Below are positions 33,664-42,456 of a DNA stretch of 64,000 bases, one piece after another. Under the pieces are notes generated by a model. That model did no database searches and had not been told where the DNA came from. It saw only the letters and a list, made by a program, of their open reading frames with translations. Within the stretch, counting starts at the first letter, position 1, and every line of letters begins with the position of its first letter. This stretch comes from Flavobacteriaceae bacterium PS02336 (lineage in GTDB: Bacteria; Bacteroidota; Bacteroidia; Flavobacteriales; Flavobacteriaceae), in assembly GCA_029960065.1 (NCBI GenBank), contig JASCOF010000007.1, positions 228,789-292,788 on the forward strand, given 5' to 3'. Both the position numbers and the translations under genes were made by a program.

Positions 33664-35319
33664 TTAAAGCTTTATGTCGTTAATAATTTTTCCGTCATCA
33701 ATCGTGATCATACGACTGCATTTGCTCTTCCAAACATCACTTTTAGAAGTCACAATTACAGTCCAGTCATTCTCTTCGGAAAGTAAAAAATCAACAATTT
33801 TATTCGAAGTCAATTCATCCATTTTATCAACAGGATCTTCTAAGAATAAGATATTTGGTTTACCTACAATACTTCTTGCCAAAAGAATTTTTTGAACATC
33901 AGAAGCAGAAAGTTCACGTCCTCCCGGATGAATTTGATTATCTAATCCATTCTCGAAAGTTTTGATGTAAGGCGTAAGTCCTACATTATCTAAAGCCCAT
34001 TTTAAATCGTCGCTGTTTAACGTTTCGTTTCCGAAAATAATATTCTCACGAATTGTTCCAGCAAATAAGGTATCGCCCTGAAGGAAAGTTCCTGCCTGAG
34101 CTCTATAGGTATCTTCGCTTAAACGGTTCATATAATTATCTGTCACGTACATGGCGCCGCTTTCCGGCTCAAGAACTCCAGAAAGAAGTCTTAATAAAGT
34201 ACTTTTTCCTGCTCCGTTTGTTCCTGTAAGAATAATTTTTTCTCCTTGTGAGATTTTCAAATTAATATTCTTAAGCGACTTTTTATTGTGATCTGGATAA
34301 TTGTAATTGATGCTTTCGGTTTCAATGTTGATTCCTTTTTCTGTTTTTCCAGAAGTTTCTGGAATACATGAAATTTCCATATCGGTCACCTGTCCGATTT
34401 TTTCAACAGAAGTCAGTACATCATAGAAAGACTCCAATCCGAAAATGATTTTTTCTACCGAGTTGATCAGCAATACAATTACGATTTCAGCTGCTACGAA
34501 CTGCCCTATGTTCATTTGGTGGTGAATTACCAGAAAACCACCGATCGATAATAAGGCAGCAGTAACAATAACTTTAAAAATAGTCAGCTGTATATATTGT
34601 TTTTTCATTACCTGAAAGTGCTTTTCACGGTAATTTACATAACTGCTCACATAGCCGTCATTTCGGTCTAAAGCATAATCAAAAGCTGCTTTTTTACGGA
34701 AACTTTCTCTATTGCGTGCAATTTCCTGAAGCCATGCTGCTACTTTATATTTAAACTTCGATTCGTTTAAACTGGTTTCTAAACCGTCCTTGTACGAAAA
34801 TTTAAAAATAACCCATAGAATAACAATAAAAAGAAGTCCGATTACCATAAAGAAAGAATGGTAAAGTACTAATAAAATAATACCAAGACCTACTTGAAGA
34901 AATGCTGTACAGAAATCAAGCAGTAATTTAGCCGTTCCTTTTTGAACCATTAAAGTATCAAAGAATCGATTTGCTTTTTCAGGAGCGTATTCAGTATACA
35001 TTTCTTTAAATTTAATTAAAGGCATTCTGTATGCAAATTCGAAAGAAGAACGCACAAAGATTCGTTGCTGCAGATTCTCGACAATTCGAAGCTGTAAAAT
35101 AGTTAAAACACCTCCAAATCCAACTCCAATTGTAACCAAAATTACGAGAACAATCCAAGAAACGCTAAGCTGTCCGCTCTGAATAAAATTAATAATAGCC
35201 TGAATTCCTAAAGGCAGAGAAAGGTTTACTAAACCCGCAAATGCAGCATAGAAGATAATTTGATATACATCGCGCTTATCGAGCTGCAATAAGTTATAAA
35301 AACGTTTAAATGGTGTCAT
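33664..35319 (-). CDS. ABC exporter (TM + ATPase) with degenerate nucleotide-binding motifs
   Basis: 551 residues. A six-helix ABC transmembrane domain spans about 20-300 and an ATPase domain about 330-551. There is no C39 peptidase domain. Walker A is intact (LTGTNGAGKSTLLRL). The signature is ELSASDVQKILLARS where LSGGQ is expected, and Walker B reads NILFLEDPVD, with the usual D-E order changed to E-D. Nucleotide hydrolysis may therefore be weak or need an intact partner. It is first gene of the ABC-HlyD-TolC operon, predicted to export a peptide or protein across both membranes. No obvious cargo gene is seen. Confidence 0.9.
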   Translation of the reverse strand: MTPFKRFYNLLQLDKRDVYQIIFYAAFAGLVNLSLPLGIQAIINFIQSGQLSVSWIVLVILVTIGVGFGGVLTILQLRIVENLQQRIFVRSSFEFAYRMPLIKFKEMYTEYAPEKANRFFDTLMVQKGTAKLLLDFCTAFLQVGLGIILLVLYHSFFMVIGLLFIVILWVIFKFSYKDGLETSLNESKFKYKVAAWLQEIARNRESFRKKAAFDYALDRNDGYVSSYVNYREKHFQVMKKQYIQLTIFKVIVTAALLSIGGFLVIHHQMNIGQFVAAEIVIVLLINSVEKIIFGLESFYDVLTSVEKIGQVTDMEISCIPETSGKTEKGINIETESINYNYPDHNKKSLKNINLKISQGEKIILTGTNGAGKSTLLRLLSGVLEPESGAMYVTDNYMNRLSEDTYRAQAGTFLQGDTLFAGTIRENIIFGNETLNSDDLKWALDNVGLTPYIKTFENGLDNQIHPGGRELSASDVQKILLARSIVGKPNILFLEDPVDKMDELTSNKIVDFLLSEENDWTVIVTSKSDVWKSKCSRMITIDDGKIINDIKL

Positions 35320-35419
35320 GAATGTAAGTATAAATACAAGATTATTACATAGAATAAATATACGGCAAAAACCGCATTTAGGATCAAGATTTTTATCCTA
35401 ATCCTTAAAAAACAAGTAT

Positions 35420-35824
35420 CTATGAATTCATCCGAGGAGGCGGCAGATGTATTTTACCATGAAACCCAAGCGAAAATATCGTATTGTTGATATAATTTTT
35501 TCCTTTTTGTTCTTTAAGAAAATACAATCTGGGCATAGCAGATTCTGAAGAAATTAAATACTCCATTAATGGAATTCCCTTTGCTAATTTTGCTGTTTTG
35601 GTTTCCTTAGTTTTATAGTCGTCCAGTTCTTCTGGAATACCATCACATTTGAAGATTTTTTTCAGAAAATTACAAGTAATCCCTTTAACGGTATAGGCTT
35701 CAGCGTTATCGATAATGATTCGGCTTACGCTGTTTGAAATGTTTAAACTGCTGATTAAAAAATAGCCGACTAGTAACACCTGAAGGCATTTACATAAAAA
35801 GCTATTTTTAATTTTATTCAACAT
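35420..35824 (-). CDS. Membrane-anchored protein of unknown function
   Basis: 134 residues. One hydrophobic segment at about 12-32 (LQVLLVGYFLISSLNISNSV) is an anchor or uncleaved signal. The remaining 100 residues have no recognisable domain and contain two Cys (ITCNFLKKIFKCDG) that could form a disulfide if exported. It lies 100 bp upstream of the ABC exporter gene on the same strand and may belong to the same transcript. It could be an exporter accessory protein, but nothing in the sequence proves this. Confidence 0.65.
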   Translation of the reverse strand: MLNKIKNSFLCKCLQVLLVGYFLISSLNISNSVSRIIIDNAEAYTVKGITCNFLKKIFKCDGIPEELDDYKTKETKTAKLAKGIPLMEYLISSESAMPRLYFLKEQKGKNYINNTIFSLGFHGKIHLPPPRMNS

Positions 35825-36271
35825 TCTCTAAAAACAAAAAATTACACCACCTATTAAATCATAATAAAAAGACGTCGACCAATTATTTTATAATTTCTAG
35901 TCTTCTAATGCCGCTAAATTTATTTTTTTAGTCTAAAAAATCACACACTGTTTGGTCTAAAACATCAGTGATTTAAAGCAATCATCTTCATTTTTATGAG
36001 CGCGCAAGTTAGAGCCATTTTTTTTTTAGAACATTAAAATAACATTAGAATTTAGAATCATTCAAAACTTTACAAAGAAATTAACAAGGCATTCTTACAC
36101 TACGCTTTGTCGAAATTATATAACAACCAACTATAATTCTATAACTCTAAAATTCGATTGGATTCTACTTTTGGATATCGAAAATTCGACGAAATATAAT
36201 CCCGAAATTTAAGATAAGTGTTACCCGAAATAGAAACCCGATTTACAAACCATTTAATAGATGATCTCAAT
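35825..36271. other. Long intergenic region with one candidate promoter
   Basis: AT-rich divergent region. The only signal I can support is TACTTTTG at 36166-36173 (+), a TAnnTTTG -7 box about 100 bp before the DUF1810 ATG at 36272. I see no credible ORF or structured RNA. Confidence 0.4.
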
Positions 36272-36733
36272 ATGATTTATGCAAAAAATGATTTGACCCG
36301 ATTTTTAGATGCCCAAAACAAACTGTACTTAACTGCCTATTCTGAAATTAAGAAAGGCAAAAAGGAAACCAATTGGATGTGGTTTATTTTTCCGCAGATT
36401 CAAGGCTTAGGAAAAAGCACGCTTTCTGATTATTACGCTGTAGCGGATTTGAAAGAAGCGACTGAATTTTTAAATCACCCCATTTTGGCGAAACATTTAA
36501 TTGAAATTTCAAAACTGCTCCTTACTTTCAAAAAGAAATCTGCTGAAGGGATTTTGGGAGAACTTGATGCCAGAAAACTGCATTCTTCGATGAGCTTATT
36601 TGTTCAAGTAGAAAATGCGCATCCGGTATTTCAAGAAGTTTTGGATACTTTTTTCTACGGACATCTTGATCAGATGACTTTAAACTTTACTCAAAAAACT
36701 ACTGTTAATCTGCCAGAAACAGTACTTTCTTAA
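36272..36733 (+). CDS. DUF1810 domain protein
   Basis: 153 residues from ATG 36272. A GTG at 36218 would extend it by 18 residues that do not match the family. Family blocks DLTRFLDAQNKLYLTAYSEI, NWMWFIFPQIQGLGKS, YYAVADLKEATEFL and DARKLHSSMSLF are all present and the length is normal. It is a small cytoplasmic alpha-helical protein widespread in bacteria, with function not established. It is monocistronic, with its own terminator. Confidence 0.88.
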   Translation: MIYAKNDLTRFLDAQNKLYLTAYSEIKKGKKETNWMWFIFPQIQGLGKSTLSDYYAVADLKEATEFLNHPILAKHLIEISKLLLTFKKKSAEGILGELDARKLHSSMSLFVQVENAHPVFQEVLDTFFYGHLDQMTLNFTQKTTVNLPETVLS

Positions 36734-36746
36734 TATTCTTAGGGAA

Positions 36747-36829
36747 AAAAGGGAACATATTTAAGACTGTTCCCTTTTTCATTATAGTACAATATTAGAA
36801 AAAGGGCTGAATGGTAAAAAACAGCCCTT
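36747..36829 (+). terminator. Two consecutive hairpins after the DUF1810 gene
   Basis: First stem aaaagggaaca (36747-36757) with tgttccctttt (36768-36778), followed by a T run, a good intrinsic terminator. A second stem, aaagggctg (36801-36809) with cagccctt (36822-36829), lies 22 bp later and may serve as backup or be a separate repeat. The rest of the gap to 36997 shows nothing. Confidence 0.8.
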
Positions 36830-36997
36830 ACTATCTCACTATAGAAATAGAATGTCTACTAACTCAAACTGATTACATATAGGAGAAAAAATTTTCACAT
36901 ATCTTTATTTAATTTTAACCAAACAAATACTTAATTAAAAAGTAAGAATAAAGCTACTAATATAGTCAAATATTTCACATTCTCCGTAAAAACAAAA

Positions 36998-37028
36998 AAA
37001 CTGCTTTAGAATAGATCCAAAGCAGTTT
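36998..37028 (-). terminator. Terminator of the 37053-37568 gene
   Basis: Stem aaactgcttt (36998-37007) with aaagcagttt (37019-37028), followed on the minus strand by TTTTGTTTTT. Confidence 0.85.
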
Positions 37029-37052
37029 ACTATATTTATTTAATTAAGAGAA

Positions 37053-37568
37053 TTAAAATGAAATTCTCAGTCCTAATTGATGATTAGAGGCTACAATCGA
37101 GGTCTGAATTTGATTATCATTTCCGGCATAACTTTCTGGAAGCTTACTATTATATTTTCCAATCGCTTCGCGAATCCTTCTTGGATAACCAATTTTTACG
37201 GGAATCGATACAGCAAGTAAAATACCGCCGATAACAGCAAAAGTCATATTGGAACGATCTGAAGAAACCTGCGGGTAGCTTGACGATCCTGAAGTATTAA
37301 TATCAGTAGTGTTCATCGCAACAATTACATTAGCACCAATCATTGCTAATCCTCCATAAAAAAAAGTATTTCCGAAGGTTTTCTTACTTCTTCCCGCATT
37401 ATAAAGTTCTAAAGCTTCTGGATTATCGCGCATAAATGTTCGAACATCTGTTGGAGTTACTTTTTTACCTTCAGAATTATAAACCGTTCCTCCTGACCCA
37501 TAAGTGAAATGCTGGGCGAATCCAACTGTAGTAATAATAAAAAATAAAATGGTTAAGTTTTGTTTCAT
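37053..37568 (-). CDS. Exported/membrane protein of unknown function
   Basis: 171 residues. The signal peptide (1-18, ending GFAQ) is followed by two hydrophobic segments at about 68-86 (TFFYGGLAMIGANVIVAM) and 108-128 (NMTFAVIGGILLAVSIPVKIG). A Ser/Thr-rich loop lies between them. The C-terminus ends with alternating hydrophobics (HQLGLRISF), which is porin-like. I do not recognise a named family. It appears monocistronic. Confidence 0.7.
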   Translation of the reverse strand: MKQNLTILFFIITTVGFAQHFTYGSGGTVYNSEGKKVTPTDVRTFMRDNPEALELYNAGRSKKTFGNTFFYGGLAMIGANVIVAMNTTDINTSGSSSYPQVSSDRSNMTFAVIGGILLAVSIPVKIGYPRRIREAIGKYNSKLPESYAGNDNQIQTSIVASNHQLGLRISF

Positions 37569-37670
37569 GCTGATTTGTTAGTTTTTGGTTACGTTAATCG
37601 TCCATAAATATATAAAATTGAAAATCCCTACAAAATATTCATGCAAAAACTTACTGATTCTGTAAACAAA

Positions 37671-38624
37671 TTACTTTAACGGATTCGCCTTTACCCCTTC
37701 ATTGGTGAGAACAACAGGTTTAATAAAACCATTTTCATCAAAAAACATTTCCTCAATACATGTTTCTCTAGAATGCATTATGGTTTCTGTCAAAGGTCTT
37801 CTGTGGTACACAATATAATATTGTTCTTTGTTTGGCACTTTTATTATAGAATGATGCCCGGCGGCAAGCGCAATTTTCGGATCAGATTCTAAGACTTTTC
37901 CAATTCTTTTAAAAGGTCCCATTGGAGAATCTGCAATTCCATATGCCACACAATAATCTGGTCCGCCCCAATCGCCCTCGGACCACATAAAGTAATATTT
38001 GTTGTTTTTAATGAACATAAATGGACCTTCGGTATAATTATCGGGTGTCATTTCTTTGAAAACAGTTTTATCCTCAAATGGAATAAATCCCGTAAAATCC
38101 GATTTCAATTTCGCAATATTGCAATGTCTCCAGCCTCCGTAAATTAAATAATGCAGACCGTCTTTATCCTTAAAAACAAACTGGTCAATTGGCTGTGCGC
38201 CATTGATGATTTTATCTACAAGCGGTTTTCCTAAATAATCTTTATAGGGTCCTTCTGGTTTTGAGGCCACTGCAACTCCAATTCCGCCAGTTTCGCCTTC
38301 GTGAATATCATTAGCACCAAAAAACAGGAAATATTTATTTTTATTTTTAATAATCGATGGCGCCCACATCGCACGCTTTGCCCATTTTACAGCCGTTGTA
38401 TCTAAAATTCTGGAATGCTTTGTCCAGTTAACTAAGTCAGGAGAAGAAAAAGCGTCAAAAAAAACCTGATCGTCAAAAGGTGCAGAATACGTGGGATAAA
38501 CCCAATAAGTCTTGTCAAAAATAATTCCTTCCGGATCTGCGTACCACCCTTTAAAAATGGGATTGTTTTGAGCGAATGTGCTAAATACTGTAAAGCTTAA
38601 CAGACAGATAAATAGGTTTTTCAT
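37671..38624 (-). CDS. Glycoside hydrolase family 43-like protein
   Basis: 317 residues. The signal peptide is about 1-18 (STFAQ). The five-bladed propeller fold of GH43 is indicated by KGWYADPEGIIFDKTYWVYPTYS, whose Asp in the YADP-type motif is the usual general base. AMWAPSIIKNKNKYFLFF and YTEGPFMFIKNNKYYFMWSEGD supply the expected catalytic Glu in TEGP, and AGHHSIIKV follows. Likely activity is on arabinan- or xylan-type glycans in the periplasm. Substrate preference within GH43 is not clear. It stands alone without a SusCD pair, and upstream of it lies a co-oriented transpeptidase-like gene. Confidence 0.88.
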   Translation of the reverse strand: MKNLFICLLSFTVFSTFAQNNPIFKGWYADPEGIIFDKTYWVYPTYSAPFDDQVFFDAFSSPDLVNWTKHSRILDTTAVKWAKRAMWAPSIIKNKNKYFLFFGANDIHEGETGGIGVAVASKPEGPYKDYLGKPLVDKIINGAQPIDQFVFKDKDGLHYLIYGGWRHCNIAKLKSDFTGFIPFEDKTVFKEMTPDNYTEGPFMFIKNNKYYFMWSEGDWGGPDYCVAYGIADSPMGPFKRIGKVLESDPKIALAAGHHSIIKVPNKEQYYIVYHRRPLTETIMHSRETCIEEMFFDENGFIKPVVLTNEGVKANPLK

Positions 38625-38666
38625 ATTTCTTTTTTTTTATAAAAATAGGAAAAACATTCTTTCCCT

Positions 38667-39260
38667 TTAATAATACACATTTAAAATAATAGCCGACTTA
38701 GAACTGTCTATTATTTTTTCAAGTCTTTTAAAAAACACTTCACTAACCATTGGACAGCCATGGCTAAGCGCAATATAATAATCCTGCTCATTATCTGGAA
38801 CTGCCGAATACGAATGCAGCACAATCATTCTCTTAACCGCATTATTATTGGTTTGGTCTAAGCCTTTTAGAATATAAGATTTACCAAAAATTCCTTTATA
38901 CGATTTACCTATAATATAACGTCCAAGAGATGTACACTTAGAATTGGGTTCGTTACTAAACTTTAGTTCTCCCCTTACCTCGGTTTCAGAACCAGAACCA
39001 TTTGCAACTAAACCTTCATCAATTATTTTATTGTTTTCTAAATCATAAACAAAGAATCTGTTTCTGCCCGACTTAATTCGCATATCCATAAAAAATGCAA
39101 TTTTAGAATTGTATAAACCTGAAGCGATTAATGTCTTTACTGCTTCAAGCTGTTGATTAAAACGCTCTTCTTCAGTGTTAGTAATAGTCTTATTCTCATT
39201 ATGTCTATCATTTGCAAAAACACAAGTGGTTATAAAGAATATAAATTTTAGAATTTTCAT
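38667..39260 (-). CDS. YkuD_2-type murein L,D-transpeptidase-like protein
   Basis: 197 residues from ATG 39260; the in-frame ATG at 39296 precedes the signal. A short signal MKILKFIFFITTCVFA is followed by the catalytic domain with FFVYDLENNKIIDEG, ANGSGSETEV, SLGRYIIGKSYKGIFGKSY, IVLHSYSA and the active-site motif SHGCPMV, whose Cys is the nucleophile. This motif set marks the murein L,D-transpeptidase catalytic-domain family found in Bacteroidetes. It is expected to act on peptidoglycan in the periplasm. It lies 42 bp upstream of the GH43 gene on the same strand. Confidence 0.88.
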   Translation of the reverse strand: MKILKFIFFITTCVFANDRHNENKTITNTEEERFNQQLEAVKTLIASGLYNSKIAFFMDMRIKSGRNRFFVYDLENNKIIDEGLVANGSGSETEVRGELKFSNEPNSKCTSLGRYIIGKSYKGIFGKSYILKGLDQTNNNAVKRMIVLHSYSAVPDNEQDYYIALSHGCPMVSEVFFKRLEKIIDSSKSAIILNVYY

Positions 39261-39378
39261 AAAATTGTTTTTAGAATATAAAATGTTTGAAATCATCTAT
39301 TTAACGATGCAAAATTAAATCTGGTTTCTGTATAAAACATTTCTTAAAAGTCTAAAAAACAACAAAATAAGATTTATT

Positions 39379-40875
39379 TTGCATGAATTACTATTGGATT
39401 TCAATGCAAAAAAACTAAATTTGGACTATCAAAAAACCATTCAAAATCCAAAACAAACAGTCCAGATGCTTCGTCCTTGGCCATTAGAAATTCAGCTTGA
39501 CAAAAAATCAGATAAAGCGATTTACCTTCAAATTGCCGACGCCGTAATTGATGCCGTTAAAACGGGAAAATTAATTGGAGGAAATGCACTTCCAGGAAGC
39601 AGACAACTTGCCGAATTACTAAAAGTGAACCGAAATACTGTGGTGGAAGCGCTAGATGTTTTAATCGCTGAAGGCTGGCTCATCTCAATTGATAGAAAAG
39701 GAACTTTTGTAACACATTCGCTTCCTAAATTTTCTCCCATTTCTGACAATAAAACAGAACAGCAGACTCTTATTCCAGAAACTAAAAGTCGCCTGGTTTT
39801 TGATGACGGACTTCCAGACAGCCGTCTTGCGCCAATGAATGATTTGGCAAGAGCGTATCGGGAATTGTTCAGCCGGAAATCACGCTGGCAGATTATGGGT
39901 TACAGCAGTGAATTGGGAAATCTGGAATTTAGAAAATCAATTGCCCAAATGCTGAATTTTAAACGCGGCATGAGTATTTCACACGATCAGATCTGTATTA
40001 CTCGCGGCAGCCAGATGGCGATGTATCTTGCTTCACATTGTATTTTAAAATCCGGTGATTTTGTTTTGGTCGAAAATCCGGGTTACAAACCTGCTTGGGA
40101 AGCTTTTGAAAATGCCGGTGCAATATTACTTCCAGTAAATGTACAATCGGATGGACTGGATATCGATCAAGTCGAAAGATACCTTCAGCATAAAAACATA
40201 AAAGCCATTTATGTAACACCGCATCATCAATTTCCAACTACAGTAACTTTATCATTAACAAAAAGATTAAAGCTCATTGAACTTTCTAATCAATATAATT
40301 TTACAATTATTGAAGACGATTATGATAATGAGTTTCACTTTGGCCAGCGTCCAATTCTACCGCTTTCCAGTTATTCTGCACTGCACAACTATATTTATAT
40401 TGGTACTTTCAGCAAAATTGTGGCGCCGGCTCTTCGAATTGGTTATTTAGCAAGTTCTTCAGAAAATATTCAAAGAATAGCAAAACATAGAAAAATTATT
40501 GATGTTCAAGGTGATAATATTATGGAAGAAGCGATTCTAAACCTTATCAATGAAGGAAAAATAAAACGTCATCTTAAAAAAGCGAATCTGGTTTATAAAA
40601 ATAAAAGAGATTATTTTGAAAGTCTCTTGATCCAATATCTTCGAGACAAAATTACTTTCGCAAAACCCGAGGGCGGACTTGCTTTTTGGATTGTTCCCAA
40701 TTCTGAAATCGATGTTTTACAGGTTTCTGAAAAATTAAAATCACAGGGAATTCAGATTATGAGCCCAGAAAGATTTAGCTTCAGCGAAACCATAAAAGGA
40801 TTTCGTTTGGGTTATGCTTCTCTTTCAGAAAAACAAATGGAAGAAGGAGTTAAGGCGCTTGCAAAATTGTTGTAA
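39379..40875 (+). CDS. MocR-family transcription regulator (second copy)
   Basis: 498 residues. The GntR winged helix lies at about 38-110 (YLQIADAVIDAVKTGKL, LPGSRQLAELLKVNRNTVVEAL, GWLISIDRKGTF), and the aminotransferase domain at about 140-495 has the PLP lysine in YIGTFSKIVAPA and pocket IIEDDYDNEFHFG. It has the same architecture as the protein at 14833-16323 but clearly different sequence, so it is a separate paralogue. Neighbours are a DUF2024 gene and a YggS gene for PLP homeostasis, consistent with a PdxR-like role in vitamin B6 control. This is inference from context. Confidence 0.92.
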   Translation: MHELLLDFNAKKLNLDYQKTIQNPKQTVQMLRPWPLEIQLDKKSDKAIYLQIADAVIDAVKTGKLIGGNALPGSRQLAELLKVNRNTVVEALDVLIAEGWLISIDRKGTFVTHSLPKFSPISDNKTEQQTLIPETKSRLVFDDGLPDSRLAPMNDLARAYRELFSRKSRWQIMGYSSELGNLEFRKSIAQMLNFKRGMSISHDQICITRGSQMAMYLASHCILKSGDFVLVENPGYKPAWEAFENAGAILLPVNVQSDGLDIDQVERYLQHKNIKAIYVTPHHQFPTTVTLSLTKRLKLIELSNQYNFTIIEDDYDNEFHFGQRPILPLSSYSALHNYIYIGTFSKIVAPALRIGYLASSSENIQRIAKHRKIIDVQGDNIMEEAILNLINEGKIKRHLKKANLVYKNKRDYFESLLIQYLRDKITFAKPEGGLAFWIVPNSEIDVLQVSEKLKSQGIQIMSPERFSFSETIKGFRLGYASLSEKQMEEGVKALAKLL

Positions 40876-40879
40876 AAGA

Positions 40880-40934
40880 CCTTCGACTTCGCTCAGGGTG
40901 ACATAATATTTGTCTGGCTGAGCGAAGTCGAAGT
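40880..40934. repeat. REP-like inverted repeat between convergent genes
   Basis: CTTCGACTTCGCTCAG (40881-40896) pairs with CTGAGCGAAGTCGAAG (40918-40933), with GACA/TGTC at the inner edge. The core matches the dispersed Bacteroidetes repeat word TTCGCTCAGGGTGACA and the element at 10674-10775. Its position between convergent genes suits a bidirectional terminator. Confidence 0.85.
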
Positions 40935-40957
40935 CTCTTTATATGTTTCAATCAAAA

Positions 40958-41221
40958 TTAATTACAGTTTTCCATTTCAATAATAGAAAATCCATTTTGC
41001 CGAATTTGGTTTTCGACCTCAGCAGGTGCTTTGTCAATGTGGCAGAAACGGCATTCTTTAGACGATAAAGTCTGTCCTTCCTGCGCTACACTTTTTAGGT
41101 ATTTTTTACCATATTCGTATACTTGTTCTGCATCATTTACATTTTCATCTACCAAAATATCAAAGTGCATAATTTTTCCGTCTTTGCGGGTTACATAAGT
41201 ATCCCAAACTGCTATTTTCAT
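40958..41221 (-). CDS. DUF2024 family protein
   Basis: 87 residues matching DUF2024 over its whole length: MKIAVWDTYVTRKDGKIMHFDI, AEQVYEYGKKYLKSV and CRFCHIDKAPAE. The CxxCH-like pair (C58-R-F-C-H) is notable. It is cytoplasmic and its function is not established. It is convergent with the MocR gene. Confidence 0.88.
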   Translation of the reverse strand: MKIAVWDTYVTRKDGKIMHFDILVDENVNDAEQVYEYGKKYLKSVAQEGQTLSSKECRFCHIDKAPAEVENQIRQNGFSIIEMENCN

Positions 41222-41370
41222 TTCTTCTAGTTTCTAAGTTACTAAGTCGCTGATTGACTAAGTTTTATTGTTTTTATAATGCAAATTTATAGCGGATTTA
41301 AAAGTTTAAAATCATCCAGTTTTTTCATTTTTTAGAAAATACTGGTCCAGCAGCAGGTTATTGTTTTAAT

Positions 41371-41450
41371 TAGGAGCTGTTTCCAGCCATCCACTATATC
41401 TTTTCCTGCCTAAAGAAGGCAGTAAAAGGATGCCGTTCCTGTCTGGGCTA
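41371..41450. repeat. Flavobacterial intergenic repeat with central hairpin
   Basis: Starts aggagctgtttcc and ends tgtctgggct. The centre is an 11-bp stem with one mismatch (cttttcctgcc / ggcagtaaaag) around a short loop. I recognise the layout (gagctgtttcc...hairpin...aaaggatgccg...gggct) as a family of dispersed elements in Flavobacterium, from general knowledge rather than a search. It fills most of the 335-bp gap between DUF2024 and YggS. Confidence 0.65.
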
Positions 41451-41556
41451 TTTAGAACTACTATTTTCAAAAGAAAATTCTCAGCTTCAACTGGACTAGA
41501 TTAAATACAAAAAACTGGATCAAAAAAACATTCCAGATTAAACTTAATTTTGTGGT

Positions 41557-42288
41557 ATGAAAAACGAAATCATTTTTAATTTACTAAAGGTGCATCAGCG
41601 TATTGAAAACGCTTGTAAAATTGCTGGAAGAAACCCTAAAGAGGTTCAGCTTTTACTGGCTACGAAAACCGTTCCAGCAGATAGAATTCGAATTGCTATT
41701 GAAGCTGGTGAAACTTTGATGGGCGAAAATAAAATGCAGGAATTACGAGATAAAGATCTTGAGTTAAAAAATCTTCCTGTCGAACGTCATTTTATTGGAC
41801 ATTTACAAACCAATAAAATAAAAGATGTTCTAAAATATGCAAGCTGTATTCAATCTCTTGATCGCTTAAACCTGGCTGATGAATTGCATAAACAGCTTCA
41901 AATTCAAAATAGAAAATTGGATGTTTTTGTTCAGGTCAATACCTCGTACGAAGAAAGTAAATTTGGTTTAGATCCTTCAACTGTTTTGGATTTCATTAAA
42001 AAAATAAAAACCTACGATACCTTAAACATTAAAGGTTTAATGACAATTGGTTTATTGGATGTTGAGAAAGAAAAAATGATTCCGTCCTTAAGACTTTTAA
42101 AAACTATTCGGGATGAAATTTATTCGGAAGGAATTGAAGGTTTACAAGATTTAAAACTCTCAATGGGAATGTCTCAAGATTTGGAACTTGCCATTGCCGA
42201 AGGTTCCAATATGGTTAGAATTGGGACTTCAATATTTGGAAACCGCTTTTTAGGAAAAGAGATCTGGAATGAAAACATTGCAGAATAA
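41557..42288 (+). CDS. yggS: YggS-family PLP homeostasis protein
   Basis: 243 residues, alanine-racemase N-terminal-like TIM barrel. The PLP lysine lies in LLLATKTVPADRI (about residue 36). ERHFIGHLQTNKIKDVL, VFVQVNTSYEESKFG, GLMTIG and LSMGMSQDLELAI with MVRIGTSIFG give the full family signature. Members bind PLP without racemase activity and balance PLP pools. It lies near a MocR regulator but is separated from it by a repeat. Confidence 0.95.
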   Translation: MKNEIIFNLLKVHQRIENACKIAGRNPKEVQLLLATKTVPADRIRIAIEAGETLMGENKMQELRDKDLELKNLPVERHFIGHLQTNKIKDVLKYASCIQSLDRLNLADELHKQLQIQNRKLDVFVQVNTSYEESKFGLDPSTVLDFIKKIKTYDTLNIKGLMTIGLLDVEKEKMIPSLRLLKTIRDEIYSEGIEGLQDLKLSMGMSQDLELAIAEGSNMVRIGTSIFGNRFLGKEIWNENIAE

Positions 42289-42315
42289 AACTTAATTTTG
42301 CAGCTAATTTTAAGA

Positions 42316-42401
42316 AAGTGCGTTTACGGCTTTGCGAGATTAAAACATAAAGCTTTTGTTGCAACAACAAGAGATTTGCGCGCAAAGGCGCAGAGACGCT
42401 G
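42316..42401. repeat. Possible dispersed repeat (gcgcaaaggcgcagagacgc family)
   Basis: The stretch contains tgcgtttacggctttgcgagatt and gatttgcgcgcaaaggcgcagagacgc, words I associate with dispersed flavobacterial intergenic repeats. No clean hairpin spans it. It lies just upstream of the AAA ATPase gene. Confidence 0.35.
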
Positions 42402-42456
42402 AAATTTTGTCCTTAAATTTTAAGATTAAAAAAGAAACTAAAAAGAGCTCGATAGA

